From Sanguibacter keddieii DSM 10542 (lineage in GTDB: Bacteria > Actinomycetota > Actinomycetes > Actinomycetales > Cellulomonadaceae), in contig NC_013521.1 in assembly GCF_000024925.1 (NCBI RefSeq), forward strand, positions 1,116,001 to 1,180,000: 64,000 nucleotides of DNA, in the 5' to 3' direction. A program made the position numbers and the translations under genes. The notes beneath the pieces are model-generated. The model was given only the letters and a program-made list of their open reading frames with translations, was not told the DNA's origin and did no database searches. Below, one piece after another: positions 16,657-26,012 of the stretch. Position 1 is the first letter of the stretch, and each line of letters opens with the position of its first letter.

Positions 16657-16861
16657 TCCACGAACCTTCTCGATCGCTGGCCTCGGTGCGCCGTCGACGT
16701 CCGGCGCTGCACGTCGTCTTCCCCGGAGAGTACGGGAGTCGGGTGCGCCGTGGGCCGGGGTCCGCGGGCGAGATCTGGGCCGGGCAGGTCGACGAGCGAG
16801 CAGGGCGAGGACCGGGCGTGCGCTCCGCGAGAAAGAGGGCGGGAACCACCGACGACTTCGC

Positions 16862-16867
16862 TAGGAT
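16862..16867 (+). promoter_or_regulatory. -10 element of a leaderless promoter for argS
   Basis: TAGGAT ends six bases before GTG 16874. No Shine-Dalgarno sequence is seen between them. Confidence 0.55.
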
Positions 16868-16873
16868 CGACCG

Positions 16874-18553
16874 GTGACCCCCAACGAGCTCTCCGAAGCA
16901 CTCCGCGCTGCCCTCGCCGCCAAGATCGCCGACGGCACCCTGGCCCTCGACCTCGACGCTCTGCCCGAGCAGATCCTCGTCGAGCGACCGCGCCAGCGCG
17001 AGCACGGAGACTGGGCCACCAACATCGCGCTCCAGCTGGCCAAGAAGGCAGGCACCCAGCCGCGCGCCCTCGCCGACGACCTCGCCGTCCGCTTCGCGGA
17101 GACGCCCGGCGTCAAGAGCGTCGCGGTCGCGGGCCCCGGGTTCCTCAACATCACCCTCGACGCCGCGGCGGCGGGCGAGCTCGCCCGCACGGTGATCGAC
17201 CAGGGCGCCGGCTACGGCCGCGGCGTGGCCGAGGCCGGCAAGAAGGTCAACCTGGAGTTCGTCTCCGCCAACCCGACCGGTCCCATCCACATCGGCGGCG
17301 TCCGCTGGGCCGCCGTGGGCGACTCGCTCGCGCGCGTCCTCGAGGCGGCGGGCGCCGAGGTGACCCGCGAGTACTACTTCAACGACCACGGCGCGCAGAT
17401 CGACCGCTTCTCGCGCTCGCTGCTCGCCCGGGCCAAGGGCGAGGACGCCCCGGAGGACGGCTACGGCGGCCAGTACATCCAGGACATCGCCGACGCGGTC
17501 CTCGCGGACGTCGCCGCCGCGGGTGGCCCGGACCCGCTGACGCTCCCCGACGAGGAGGCCCAGGAGGTCTTCCGGTCGATCGGCGTCGACCGCATGTTCA
17601 CCGAGATCAAGGCCGCGCTGCACGGCTTCGGCGTGGACTTCGACGTGTACTTCCACGAGGACACGCTCCACGAGACCGGTGCTGTGGACCGCGCGATCGC
17701 GCGGTTGAAGGACTCTGGCCACATGTTCGAGGCCGACGGCGCCACCTGGCTGCGCACCACGGACTTCGGCGACGACAAGGACCGCGTGGTCATCAAGTCC
17801 GACGGTCAGGCCGCCTACATCGCCGGCGACATCGCCTACTACCTCGACAAGCGCGAGCGTGGCGCCGACGAGGTCATCATCATGCTCGGCGCGGACCACC
17901 ACGGGTACGTCGGCCGCATGATGGCCGTGTGCGCGGCCTTCGGCGACCAGCCCGGCACCAACCTGCAGATCCTCATCGGTCAGATGGTCAACCTGCTCAA
18001 GGACGGCGAGCCGCTGCGCATGTCCAAGCGCGCCGGCACCGTCGTGACGCTCGAGGACCTCGTGGACGCGGTCGGCGTCGACGCCGCGCGCTACTCGCTC
18101 GTGCGCTCCTCGACCGACTCGAGCCTCGACATCGACCTCGACCTGCTGTCGAAGGCCACGAACGAGAACCCGGTCTACTACGTCCAGTACGCCCACGCGC
18201 GCACCGCGAACGTCGCCCGCAACGCGGCAGACCACGGCGTGCGCCGCGAGGACGCCTTCGACCCGTCGCTGCTCACCGCGGAGACGGAGTCGGCGCTGCT
18301 CGGCTCGCTCACCGAGTTCCCGCGCGTCATCGCGCAGGCCGCCGAGCTCCGCGAGCCGCACCGCGTGGCTCGCTACCTCGAGGCCCTCGCCGGGGCGTAC
18401 CACAAGTGGTACGCCGACGTCCGCGTGACGCCGGTCGGCGACGAGGAGATCGGTGACACGCACCGCACGCGCCTCTGGCTCAACGACGCCACCCGCCAGG
18501 TCCTCGCCAACGGCCTCGCGCTGCTCGGTGTGAGCGCCCCGGAGCGGATGTGA
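16874..18553 (+). CDS. argS: arginyl-tRNA synthetase
   Basis: This 559-residue class I synthetase charges tRNA-Arg. The N-terminal Add1-type domain (about 1-95) that contacts the tRNA D loop is present. The HIGH-type motif appears as HIGG at residue 139 within [10 protein letters not shown], and the KMSKS-type loop as MSKRAG at residue 383. The C-terminal DALR anticodon-binding domain covers about 440-559. The ORF overlaps lysA by four bases (GTGA), so translation is coupled. The argS-lysA pairing is conserved in actinobacteria. Confidence 0.98.
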   Translation: MTPNELSEALRAALAAKIADGTLALDLDALPEQILVERPRQREHGDWATNIALQLAKKAGTQPRALADDLAVRFAETPGVKSVAVAGPGFLNITLDAAAAGELARTVIDQGAGYGRGVAEAGKKVNLEFVSANPTGPIHIGGVRWAAVGDSLARVLEAAGAEVTREYYFNDHGAQIDRFSRSLLARAKGEDAPEDGYGGQYIQDIADAVLADVAAAGGPDPLTLPDEEAQEVFRSIGVDRMFTEIKAALHGFGVDFDVYFHEDTLHETGAVDRAIARLKDSGHMFEADGATWLRTTDFGDDKDRVVIKSDGQAAYIAGDIAYYLDKRERGADEVIIMLGADHHGYVGRMMAVCAAFGDQPGTNLQILIGQMVNLLKDGEPLRMSKRAGTVVTLEDLVDAVGVDAARYSLVRSSTDSSLDIDLDLLSKATNENPVYYVQYAHARTANVARNAADHGVRREDAFDPSLLTAETESALLGSLTEFPRVIAQAAELREPHRVARYLEALAGAYHKWYADVRVTPVGDEEIGDTHRTRLWLNDATRQVLANGLALLGVSAPERM

Positions 18554-19938
18554 GCGGGCACCCCGCCGCGGGCGCCGCAGCGGCGCGTCCGCTCGAGCAG
18601 CACGTGTGGCCGACGACCGCCGCGCTCACCACGGACGGCGAGCTCACCCTCGCCGGTCTGACGGCGACCGACCTGGCCCGTGACTTCGGCACGCCGGCCT
18701 TCGTCCTGGACGAGCAGCACTTCCGCGACCGGGCACGGCTGTTCCGCGACTCCTTCTCCGAGGCCTTCGGGTCGGTCGGGGCCGAGGTCGACGTCTACTA
18801 CGCCGGCAAGTCGTTCCTGTCGGTCGCCGTGGCGCGCTGGGCCCGTGAAGAGGGCCTGCGTGTCGACACCTGCACGGGCGGTGAGCTCGCCGTCGCGCTC
18901 CGGGCCGGCGTGCCGGGTGCCGAGATCGGCCTGCACGGCAACAACAAGTCGGACGACGAGATCACGCGCGCCATCGAGGCGGAGGTCGGCCGCATCGTGG
19001 TCGACTCCTTCGCCGAGATCGACCGGGTGGCCGAGCTGGCCCGCGCCGCAGGGCGCGACGGCGGCGCACGCGTCCCCGTCATGGTCCGGGTCACCACGGG
19101 CATCCACGCCGGCGGGCACGAGTTCATCTCGACCGCGCACGAGGACCAGAAGTTCGGTGTCTCGCTCACCGGGGGACAGGCCCTCGCGGCCCTCCAGGCA
19201 GTCCTCGAGCACCCGGAGCTCGAGCTCCTCGGCGCGCACACGCACATCGGGTCCCAGATCCAGGACGCCGCAGCCTTCGAGGCCAACGCCCGCAAGATGC
19301 TGGCGCTGAGGGCCGAGCTCCAGGCGGCCACCGGCTACCTGCTCCCCGAGCTCGACCTCGGCGGCGGGTACGGCATCGCGTACGTCCCCTCCGACGTCCC
19401 GATCGACGTACCCGCGCTCGCCCGCGACCTCGCGGACGTCGTCGGCTCCGTCTGCGCAGAGCTCGGCACCACGGTCCCGCGCATCTCGATCGAGCCGGGC
19501 CGCTCCGTGGTCGGCTCGACGACGGTCACGCTCTACACGGTCGGCGTCGTCAAGCCGGTGACCCTCGAGGACGGCAGCGTCCGCACCTACGTGTCGGTCG
19601 ACGGCGGGATGAGCGACAACATCCGGCCCGCCCTCTACGAGGCCGAGTACACCGCTCGCCTGGCCAACCGCACCGGCTCGGCGGAGACCGTCGCGGCCCG
19701 GGTGGTCGGCAAGCACTGCGAGAGCGGCGACATCGTCATCTCCGACATCGAGCTCCCGGCGGACGTCGCCCGCGGCGACCTCCTCGCGGTGCCTGCGACC
19801 GGCGCCTACGGCCGCTCGATGGCCAGCAACTACAACCACGTGCTGCGCCCGCCCGTGGTGGCCGTGGCCGACGGCGCCGCGCGCGTGATCGTCCGTCGCG
19901 AGACCGAGGACGACCTGCTCTCGCTCGACGTCGGCTGA
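18550..19938 (+). CDS. lysA: diaminopimelate decarboxylase
   Basis: This 462-residue PLP enzyme decarboxylates meso-diaminopimelate to L-lysine, the last step of lysine synthesis. The PLP lysine is Lys87 in YYAGKSF. HTHIGSQ, the GGG-YG phosphate-binding segment, EPGRSVVG and the active-site CESGDIV motif follow in the order of fold-type III decarboxylases. GTG 18550 overlaps the argS stop by four bases. A hairpin follows at 19944-19980, ending the argS-lysA unit before the block that separates it from hom. Confidence 0.97.
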   Translation: MSGHPAAGAAAARPLEQHVWPTTAALTTDGELTLAGLTATDLARDFGTPAFVLDEQHFRDRARLFRDSFSEAFGSVGAEVDVYYAGKSFLSVAVARWAREEGLRVDTCTGGELAVALRAGVPGAEIGLHGNNKSDDEITRAIEAEVGRIVVDSFAEIDRVAELARAAGRDGGARVPVMVRVTTGIHAGGHEFISTAHEDQKFGVSLTGGQALAALQAVLEHPELELLGAHTHIGSQIQDAAAFEANARKMLALRAELQAATGYLLPELDLGGGYGIAYVPSDVPIDVPALARDLADVVGSVCAELGTTVPRISIEPGRSVVGSTTVTLYTVGVVKPVTLEDGSVRTYVSVDGGMSDNIRPALYEAEYTARLANRTGSAETVAARVVGKHCESGDIVISDIELPADVARGDLLAVPATGAYGRSMASNYNHVLRPPVVAVADGAARVIVRRETEDDLLSLDVG

Positions 19939-19943
19939 GCGCC

Positions 19944-19980
19944 GCGGGGAGGCCGCGTCCGGCAGGGCGGGCCTCCTCGC
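19944..19980 (+). terminator. hairpin terminator after lysA
   Basis: GCGGGGAGGCC (19944-19954) pairs with GGCCTCCTCGC (19970-19980) with one G-U wobble and a 15-base loop, starting five bases after the lysA stop. Confidence 0.55.
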
Positions 19981-20000
19981 GAGCGGCGACGAGGGCGCGC

Positions 20001-20006
20001 TACCCT
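20001..20006 (+). promoter_or_regulatory. -10-like element before the 500-residue gene
   Basis: TACCCT ends six bases before GTG 20013, the same spacing as at the other apparently leaderless genes of this window, though the hexamer itself is weaker. Confidence 0.35.
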
Positions 20007-20012
20007 CCCGGT

Positions 20013-21515
20013 GTGGACCCACGACCAGCCATCCCGAGCCCGGTGGTGCACGCGCTGCGCGTCCCCGTCCCGGAGGACGCCCCGCACCACCACCCGTCGC
20101 GCACCGTGCTCCTCGACGACACGTCCCTCCTGACCTCCTGGGTAGAGGGACGTGCCACCACCCGTCTGGGCGTGCTCGACCTGCGCTCCGGTGGCTGGAG
20201 CGTCGTCCCCGGGCTCCGCGGACCTCTCCGCGCGGCCGTCCCCGGACCGGGTGGCGGCGCCCTGGTCCTCACAGACCACGGTCTGTCGCAGGTGGACCTC
20301 GCGACCCAGACCGTCACCCAGACGCTCCGGACGGGGATCGGCAAGAACAACGACTACCTCCACGTCGAGGGAGACGGCGACGACGGGCTCGTGGTCGTCG
20401 GCAGCTCTGCCGGGGCGACGGAGACCGTCGTCGACGGCTCGACCCTGACCGTCGTGCGGCGTCGACGCCGCCCACCACTGAAGATCTCCTTCCCGCCCGC
20501 CGAGGCGTCTCGTGCGGGCGTCGTCCGCGTGCTGGCCCACGGCGCCGGCGTCGTGGTCGGCGCGACGCAGCAGCGACCGGCCGCGCCCCAGCGGCTGCTC
20601 GTGGTCTCGCTGGTCGACGGCTCCGAGCTGGCGTCGGCCGACCTCCCCGCGGGCCTGAGCAGCGCCCACCTCGTCCGTGACGGTGTCGTCGCCGCACCCG
20701 CGGACCTGGGACGTGCCCGCACGCTCACGGTGCTGCCGGGGCTGGTCGAGACGGTGGCGGGCTCGGACGGCCTCGAGGCCCTCGTCGCGACGGCCACAGA
20801 GTCAGCAGAGGCGATCCTCTCGCGGAGGTCTCGGCGCACGCCGACACGCACGGTGCTCCGCGACCACCGGCTCGAGGTCGGCGCGGAGGTCGCCGACCTC
20901 CGGGGCGAGCGCATCACCCTCGACGGCTGCGCCGTCGCCCGGGCGGCGGAACCCGGAGACCGGCCGCGGGTGTCGCGAGTGCACGTCACCGACCTCGAGC
21001 TGCAGTCGAGCACGCTGAGCGGCGCGGTCCTCGAGGACGTCACGGTCGACGGGCTGCGCGCCCCGCACGGGTCAGGCTTCCTCTTCGGGTGCGAGCTGCG
21101 GCGCGTCACGCTCCGCGGGCGCGTCCGGGGGCTGGTGCTCGACCCCGCGCTGAGCGACCTCGACCCCGAGACCGAGGGACGCTACACGCGCTGGTACGCC
21201 GACCGGCTCGAGGACCCCGAGTGGATGCTCGACCTCACCGAGGCGACCGGCGACATCACGATCCGCGGGTACCCCTCGAGGTTCGTCCGTCGCAACCCCG
21301 GGCTGCACGCCGTGGTCACGGCCGAGGCCGCTGCGTCGGGGGAGTGGCGCACCGTGGACCCCGGGCGGTCGGCGCTCCGGGTCGCACTGCTCGAGCTCGT
21401 CCGCTCCGACTGGGAGGACGTCCTGCTGGTCGCCGACCCGCACGGAGTGCACGCGGAGGACGACCTCAGGTACCTCCACGACCTCCGGGCGCTGGGCGTC
21501 GCCTCCACGGACTGA
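20013..21515 (+). CDS. uncharacterised protein: beta-propeller-like part plus pentapeptide-like part
   Basis: No family is recognised for this 500-residue protein. It has no signal peptide or membrane helix. Residues about 25-280 repeat a pattern of beta strands with GVLDLRSGGWSVVPG and SQVDLATQTVTQTL, which suggests a small beta-propeller. Residues about 325-380 contain staggered ELQSSTLSGAVLEDVTVDGL and CELRRVTLRGRV runs that resemble pentapeptide-repeat beta-helices. The C-terminal 120 residues are helical and acidic with Trp and Tyr. It stands between lysA and the haem transporter and appears to have its own promoter. Both fold suggestions are inferences from strand spacing. Confidence 0.75.
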   Translation: MDPRPAIPSPVVHALRVPVPEDAPHHHPSRTVLLDDTSLLTSWVEGRATTRLGVLDLRSGGWSVVPGLRGPLRAAVPGPGGGALVLTDHGLSQVDLATQTVTQTLRTGIGKNNDYLHVEGDGDDGLVVVGSSAGATETVVDGSTLTVVRRRRRPPLKISFPPAEASRAGVVRVLAHGAGVVVGATQQRPAAPQRLLVVSLVDGSELASADLPAGLSSAHLVRDGVVAAPADLGRARTLTVLPGLVETVAGSDGLEALVATATESAEAILSRRSRRTPTRTVLRDHRLEVGAEVADLRGERITLDGCAVARAAEPGDRPRVSRVHVTDLELQSSTLSGAVLEDVTVDGLRAPHGSGFLFGCELRRVTLRGRVRGLVLDPALSDLDPETEGRYTRWYADRLEDPEWMLDLTEATGDITIRGYPSRFVRRNPGLHAVVTAEAAASGEWRTVDPGRSALRVALLELVRSDWEDVLLVADPHGVHAEDDLRYLHDLRALGVASTD

Positions 21516-21519
21516 CGGT

Positions 21520-21546
21520 CGGGAGACCTCGCACGGCTCGCTCCCG
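21520..21546 (+). terminator. weak hairpin after the 500-residue gene
   Basis: CGGGAG (21520-21525) pairs with CTCCCG (21541-21546) with a 15-base loop just past the stop codon at 21515. The stem is short and the call tentative. Confidence 0.3.
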
Positions 21547-21584
21547 GTGTGACCCAGGTCGCCCGGGGCCTCCGCGGTGCTGGG

Positions 21585-21603
21585 TTAGGATAGCCAAACC
21601 TCC
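21585..21603 (+). promoter_or_regulatory. IdeR/DtxR-type iron box before hmuT
   Basis: TTAGGATAGCCAAACCTCC matches the iron-box consensus TTAGGTTAGCCTAACCTAA at 15 of 19 positions. It lies about 60 bp before the first ATG of the haem transporter operon, so the operon should be iron-repressed. Confidence 0.78.
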
Positions 21604-21664
21604 GCAAGTGGAGATCTCCCTCGGTGCCGCACGGCGCCGCCGCGCGACCGCGAACGGACTGCAG

Positions 21665-22792
21665 ATGACCGGCCACCCACGTACCGCACGGACCGGAGCG
21701 CGCGCGCTGCTCGCCTCTGCGCTCGCCGTGGTCGTCGCGGCGACCCTCGCCGGCTGCCAGGTCGCCGCGCCGCAGGCAGCCGTCCCGGAGGTGGTCGACG
21801 GCGGGGTGCGCCTCGTCGACGCGACGCTCGTCGACGACCCGAAGGGGCACGTCGGTCCCTCGACCGCCGTGCTCGCCGAGTCGGCGATCCCGGTCCCCGA
21901 CGTCGTGCCCGAGCCGGCCCTGCCCGTGACGCTGACCGACATGCAGGGCACCGAGGTCACCGTCACCGACACCAGCCGGATCCTCGCCCTCGACGTCTAC
22001 GGCACCACCTCGCGGATCGTCTACGAGCTCGGACTCGGCGACAGCCTCGTCGGGCGTGACGCGTCGTCGTCCTTCCCCGAGGTGGGCGGGCTCCCGCTCG
22101 TGACGCAGTCCGGCCACGACCTCAACGCCGAGGCGATCCTCGCGCTGTCGCCGACCCTGATCATCACCGACACGAGCCTGGGCCCGTGGGACGTCGTGCT
22201 GCAGATGCGCGACGCCGGCATCCCCGTGGTCGTCGTGGACTCCGAGCGCTCGCTCGAGAACGTCGACACGATCATCGACCAGGTGGCCACGGCCGTCGGG
22301 CTCCCCGAGGAGGGCGCCGCGCTCGCCGAGCGGTCCGCGGCCCAGATCGACGCCAAGATCGCCGAGATCGCGGCGATCGCCCCGCAAGACCCCGCCGAGC
22401 GGCTCCGCGTCGCCTTCCTGTACGTCCGGGGCCAGGCCGGCGTCTACTACATGTTCGGCACGGACTCCGGGGCCGACACCCTCATCACGGCCCTCGGGGC
22501 GACGGACGTCGCGACCGAGATCGGCTGGACCGGCATGCGGCCGCTCAACGACGAGGGGCTGGTCTCGGCCGCCCCCGACCTCGTGCTCGTCATGACCAAG
22601 GGCCTCGAGTCCACCGGCGGCGTGGACGGTCTCCTCGACGCGATCCCCGCGCTGCAGAGCACCCCCGCCGGGGAGAACCGTCGGGTCGTCGACATGAGCG
22701 ACGACGAGATCCTCAGCTATGGCCCCGGCACCGCCGACGTCCTCGACGCCCTCGCCGTCGCCCTCTACGCCCCGGGTGCGTCGACGCCATGA
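21665..22792 (+). CDS. hmuT: haem ABC transporter substrate-binding lipoprotein
   Basis: This 375-residue lipoprotein has a signal peptide with lipobox LAGC. The two-lobe domain (about 90-375) carries the HmuT pattern of haem binders: GRDASSSFPEVGGLPLVT, then GHDLNAEAILALSPTLIITD. It should hold haem, or a related iron chelate, outside the membrane for HmuUV. ATG 21665 is the first good start before the signal peptide; a GTG at 21609 lies in frame but would give an unusually long n-region. An iron box lies upstream and the gene overlaps the permease by four bases (ATGA). A 55-residue linker between the lipid anchor and the domain is longer than usual. Confidence 0.92.
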   Translation: MTGHPRTARTGARALLASALAVVVAATLAGCQVAAPQAAVPEVVDGGVRLVDATLVDDPKGHVGPSTAVLAESAIPVPDVVPEPALPVTLTDMQGTEVTVTDTSRILALDVYGTTSRIVYELGLGDSLVGRDASSSFPEVGGLPLVTQSGHDLNAEAILALSPTLIITDTSLGPWDVVLQMRDAGIPVVVVDSERSLENVDTIIDQVATAVGLPEEGAALAERSAAQIDAKIAEIAAIAPQDPAERLRVAFLYVRGQAGVYYMFGTDSGADTLITALGATDVATEIGWTGMRPLNDEGLVSAAPDLVLVMTKGLESTGGVDGLLDAIPALQSTPAGENRRVVDMSDDEILSYGPGTADVLDALAVALYAPGASTP

Positions 22793-23961
22793 CCTCTCGC
22801 TCGACCACCAGCCCGTCCTCGGCCCCGGCACCCAGGACGTCCGCCGACCCGACCACGGACCCGGCCCGGGTCCCGGTCACCACGACCCTCGCCGGCGCCA
22901 CGAAGACCCCGCCTCGTCGATCCGGTGCGCGTCCGACGAAGGTCGTGGCGCTGTTCGTGGGGCTCGCCGTCGCGCTCGTCGTCCTGGCCGTCGTCTCGGC
23001 CGGCAGCGGCCAGCTGCGCATCCCGCCGTCAGAGGTGCTCGGGTCGGTGCTCGAGCGCCTGGGCCTCGGTCCGGGCGGCGTCACGCACCCCAACGGCGAC
23101 GCCGCGCTCTGGTCCATCCGCTTCCCGCGGGTGGTCATGGCAGTCCTCGTCGGCGCTGCGCTCGCGTCCGCCGGGGCGCTCATGCAGGGCGTCTTCGGCA
23201 ACCCGCTCGCCGACCCCGGCGTCGTCGGCGTGTCCTCGGGCGCTGCGCTCGCCGCCTGCACGGTCATCGTCTTCGGGTTCAGCTTCCTCGGGTCCTGGAC
23301 CGTCGCGGCCTTCGCCTTCGTCGGGGGCCTGCTCACCACGCTCCTCGTGTACTTCGTGTCGCGCTCCGGGGGCCGGACCGAGGTCGTCACGCTCGTGCTC
23401 ACCGGCGTCGCGGTCAACGCCATGTGCGGTGCGGGCATCGCGTTCCTCACCTTCCTCGGCGACCAGCAGGCCCGCGAGCAGATCGTGTTCTGGCAGCTCG
23501 GCAGCCTCAACGGGACGCGGTGGCAGTACGTCGCCGTGGTCGCACCGCTCGTGGTCGTCGGCACCGCGGGCGTCATGGTGCTGGCCCGACGCCTCGACCT
23601 GCTCTCGCTCGGCGAGCGCTCGGCCCGCCACCTCGGCGTGGACGTCGAGCGCCTGCGCATCGTGTCGGTGGTCCTCGTCGCGCTGCTCACCGCGGCGGCG
23701 GTCGCCTTCTGCGGCATCATCGCCTTCGTGGGCCTCGTGGTGCCGCACCTGATCCGGATGATCGTGGGTCCAGGCCACCGCGTCTTGCTGCCCGCCTCCG
23801 CCCTCGGCGGTGCCGTGCTGCTGCTCGCCGCCGACCTCGTGGCCCGCACCGCGGTCGCCTACGCCGACCTCCCGATCGGCATGCTCACCGCGCTCGTCGG
23901 CGGGCCCTTCTTCTTCTGGCTCATCCGCAAGACCCGTCGCAGCGCAGGAGGGTGGGCATGA
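22789..23961 (+). CDS. hmuU: haem ABC transporter permease (FecCD family)
   Basis: This 390-residue FecCD/BtuC-type permease has about ten membrane helices beginning near residue 48. Family motifs are [41 protein letters not shown], and the cytoplasmic [17 protein letters not shown] loop that contacts the ATPase. The first 45 residues are a Pro/Thr-rich extension absent in most relatives. The start overlaps hmuT and the stop overlaps hmuV, both as ATGA, so all three genes are translated in a coupled series. It forms the membrane channel for haem import. Confidence 0.94.
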   Translation: [390 protein letters not shown]

Positions 23962-24884
23962 CGCGCCGCCGCAGCAGCACCCTCCTGCCGCAGGGTGTCC
24001 AGCGGCAGGGCACGGGGCAAGACCTCGGCACCTCGAGCGGCGCGAGCACCGCCGCGCTGAGCGCGCACGACGTCCACGTCGCCTTCGACGGCGTCCCCAT
24101 CGTCTCCGGGGTCGACCTCGAGGTCCGCGCCGGCGAGGTGCTCGCCCTGGTAGGGCCGAACGGCGCCGGGAAGTCCACGCTGCTCTCCGTGCTGGCCGGC
24201 GACCTCGCGCCGAGCGCCGGTCGGGTGCTCCTCCACGGCCAGGACCTGCACGGGCTGCGCCTGTCCGAGCTCGCACGGCACCGCGCCGTGCTGCTGCAGG
24301 AGCAGCGGCTGTCCTTCCCCTTCCACGTCGAGGACGTGGTGCGGATGGGGCGCGCGCCGTGGCGCGGCCTCCCCGAGGAGGACGAGGACGACCTCGTCGT
24401 CGCGCGCTCGATGGAGGTCGCCGAGGTGACGCACCTCGCGCCCCGCCTGTTCCCGACGCTGTCCGGCGGGGAGAAGGGCCGCGCGTCCTTCGCGCGGGTC
24501 CTCGCGCAGGGCACCCGTGTCCTCATGCTCGACGAGCCCACCGCGGCCCTCGACATCCGCCACCAGGAAGCCGTCCTGGTCCAGGCGCGCGACCAGGCCG
24601 CCGCCGGCGACGCCGTCGTCGTGGTGCTGCACGACCTCACGCTCGCCGCCGCGTACTCCGACGTGGTGGCCGTGCTCGACGCCGGCCGGCTCCGTGGGTA
24701 CGGTGCACCGCGCGACGTCCTCACCTCTGAGCTGCTCACCGAGGTGTACCGGTACCCGATCGACGTCATCGAGCACCCCGTGCGCGGCGAGCTCGTGGTC
24801 CTCCCGGTCCGCGAGCGGGCCGTCAGGAGCGCCGCCGGACCTGCGACCCCAGACCACCTGCACGACCGACCGACCGATCTCTGA
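23958..24884 (+). CDS. hmuV: haem ABC transporter ATP-binding protein
   Basis: This 308-residue ATPase energises HmuTU. It shows Walker A GPNGAGKST, a Q-loop LLQEQRLSFPFHVEDVV, the signature LSGGEKGR, Walker B VLMLDEP and a switch His in VLHDLTLAA. The signature reads GEKGR where most HmuV/FecE proteins have GEQQR. About 35 N-terminal and 35 C-terminal residues lie outside the core. The start overlaps hmuU by four bases. A surface-protein gene follows 16 bp later with a strong ribosome site and is probably in the same operon. Confidence 0.94.
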   Translation: MTRRRSSTLLPQGVQRQGTGQDLGTSSGASTAALSAHDVHVAFDGVPIVSGVDLEVRAGEVLALVGPNGAGKSTLLSVLAGDLAPSAGRVLLHGQDLHGLRLSELARHRAVLLQEQRLSFPFHVEDVVRMGRAPWRGLPEEDEDDLVVARSMEVAEVTHLAPRLFPTLSGGEKGRASFARVLAQGTRVLMLDEPTAALDIRHQEAVLVQARDQAAAGDAVVVVLHDLTLAAAYSDVVAVLDAGRLRGYGAPRDVLTSELLTEVYRYPIDVIEHPVRGELVVLPVRERAVRSAAGPATPDHLHDRPTDL

Positions 24885-24900
24885 CCAGGAGGACCTCACC

Positions 24901-25902
24901 GTGCTGCGCCCCGTCTCACCCCGACCGTCTGCCACCCGCTCCGCCCTCGCCCGCGCCGGTGCGGTCGTCCTGCTCACCAGCGTCGGCCTCGTCGGGCTCT
25001 CGACGACGGCCTCCGCGGACCCGCAGGTGACCGTCACCGACGAGTCCGGGACGTCCGACGGGACCGTCACGGCGGGGAGCGTCGTCACCGTGTCCGGCTC
25101 GGGCTTCCAGTCCGTCCAGGGTGGCGCCGGGGGGATCTACGTGGTCTTCGGCTGGGTCGACGACGCCGAGGGCGGGGCGTGGCGCCCGAGCAACGGGGGA
25201 GCGACCGGGGCGGACTACCTCTACGCCCCGGACACCGAGGACGCCGAGAACGCCGGCTTCCAGCGCTTCGTCGCGTTCCCGGGCTCGGGCACCGCGGCCG
25301 CCGCCAACGGCGGCGTCATCGCGGAGGACGGCAGCTGGTCGACGCCGCTCACCGTCCCGGCTGCGCAGTTCGACGCGATGGACCGGGCCGGCGACGCCGC
25401 CCCCGTCGACTGCACGCAGGTGCAGTGCGGGGTCATCACCTTCGGCGCGCACGGCATCAAGAACGCCACCAACGAGACGTTCACGCCGCTGACCTTCTCC
25501 GACGCCGCCGCGGAGGCTGCGGCTGCTGAGGCTGAGGCTGCTGAGACCGCCGCAGCGGCTCTCGAGGAGCAGGAGGCTGCCGCGGCGCTCGCAGAGGAGG
25601 AGGCCGAGGCGGAGGCCGACGCGACGACCGAGCCCGCGGACGCCGCGACCACCGAGGCGCCGACCCCGGCCCCGGCCGACACCGACGACGACGCGCTGCT
25701 CTCCCCGTCGGCACGCCTCGCGCTGTCGATCGGCGGCGGCGTCGCCGCGCTCACCGTCCTCGTGGTGCTCGGGATCCGCAAGATCCGCGCCCGCGAGGCC
25801 GCCGCGACGCAGAGCGGTCCCGCAGGCGGCGAGCCCGAGGGCTCTGCCGACGGCACGACGACCGACGGCACGCCGGGCGACGGTCCCTCGACCGCCTCCT
25901 GA
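24901..25902 (+). CDS. secreted, membrane-anchored protein of the haem-uptake operon
   Basis: This 333-residue protein has a signal peptide (about 1-40, ending ASA), an extracellular beta-rich domain (about 41-200), an Ala/Glu-rich helical stalk (about 200-245), a Thr/Pro spacer, one membrane helix (about 270-290) and a charged cytoplasmic tail. No LPxTG-type signal is present. The domain contains several Tyr and Trp residues and a close Cys pair in DCTQVQCG followed by FGAHG, which could serve haem or redox chemistry. GTG 24901 follows AGGAGG at 24888-24893. Its position after hmuTUV suggests a surface haem receptor, but no HtaA-type CR domain is recognisable, so the role is inferred from context. 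Confidence 0.82.
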   Translation: MLRPVSPRPSATRSALARAGAVVLLTSVGLVGLSTTASADPQVTVTDESGTSDGTVTAGSVVTVSGSGFQSVQGGAGGIYVVFGWVDDAEGGAWRPSNGGATGADYLYAPDTEDAENAGFQRFVAFPGSGTAAAANGGVIAEDGSWSTPLTVPAAQFDAMDRAGDAAPVDCTQVQCGVITFGAHGIKNATNETFTPLTFSDAAAEAAAAEAEAAETAAAALEEQEAAAALAEEEAEAEADATTEPADAATTEAPTPAPADTDDDALLSPSARLALSIGGGVAALTVLVVLGIRKIRAREAAATQSGPAGGEPEGSADGTTTDGTPGDGPSTAS

Positions 25903-25912
25903 CCCGGCGCCG

Positions 25913-25932
25913 CGGGGTGCGCCGGCACCCCG
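25913..25932 (+). terminator. hairpin terminator ending the haem operon
   Basis: A perfect 8-bp stem, CGGGGTGC with GCACCCCG around a GCCG loop, begins ten bases after the stop codon of the membrane-anchored protein. Confidence 0.65.
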
Positions 25933-25964
25933 GACGCCCGGCCCGACCAGGTGCGCCGAGCGCG

Positions 25965-25970
25965 TATCCT
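25965..25970 (+). promoter_or_regulatory. candidate -10 element for hom-thrC-thrB
   Basis: TATCCT lies 43-48 bases before the hom start region and after the terminator of the haem operon. No convincing -35 is visible. Confidence 0.35.
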
Positions 25971-26012
25971 GTGGGCCAGCTCGACAGCCTGACCTGATCC
26001 ACGACCTGAAGG

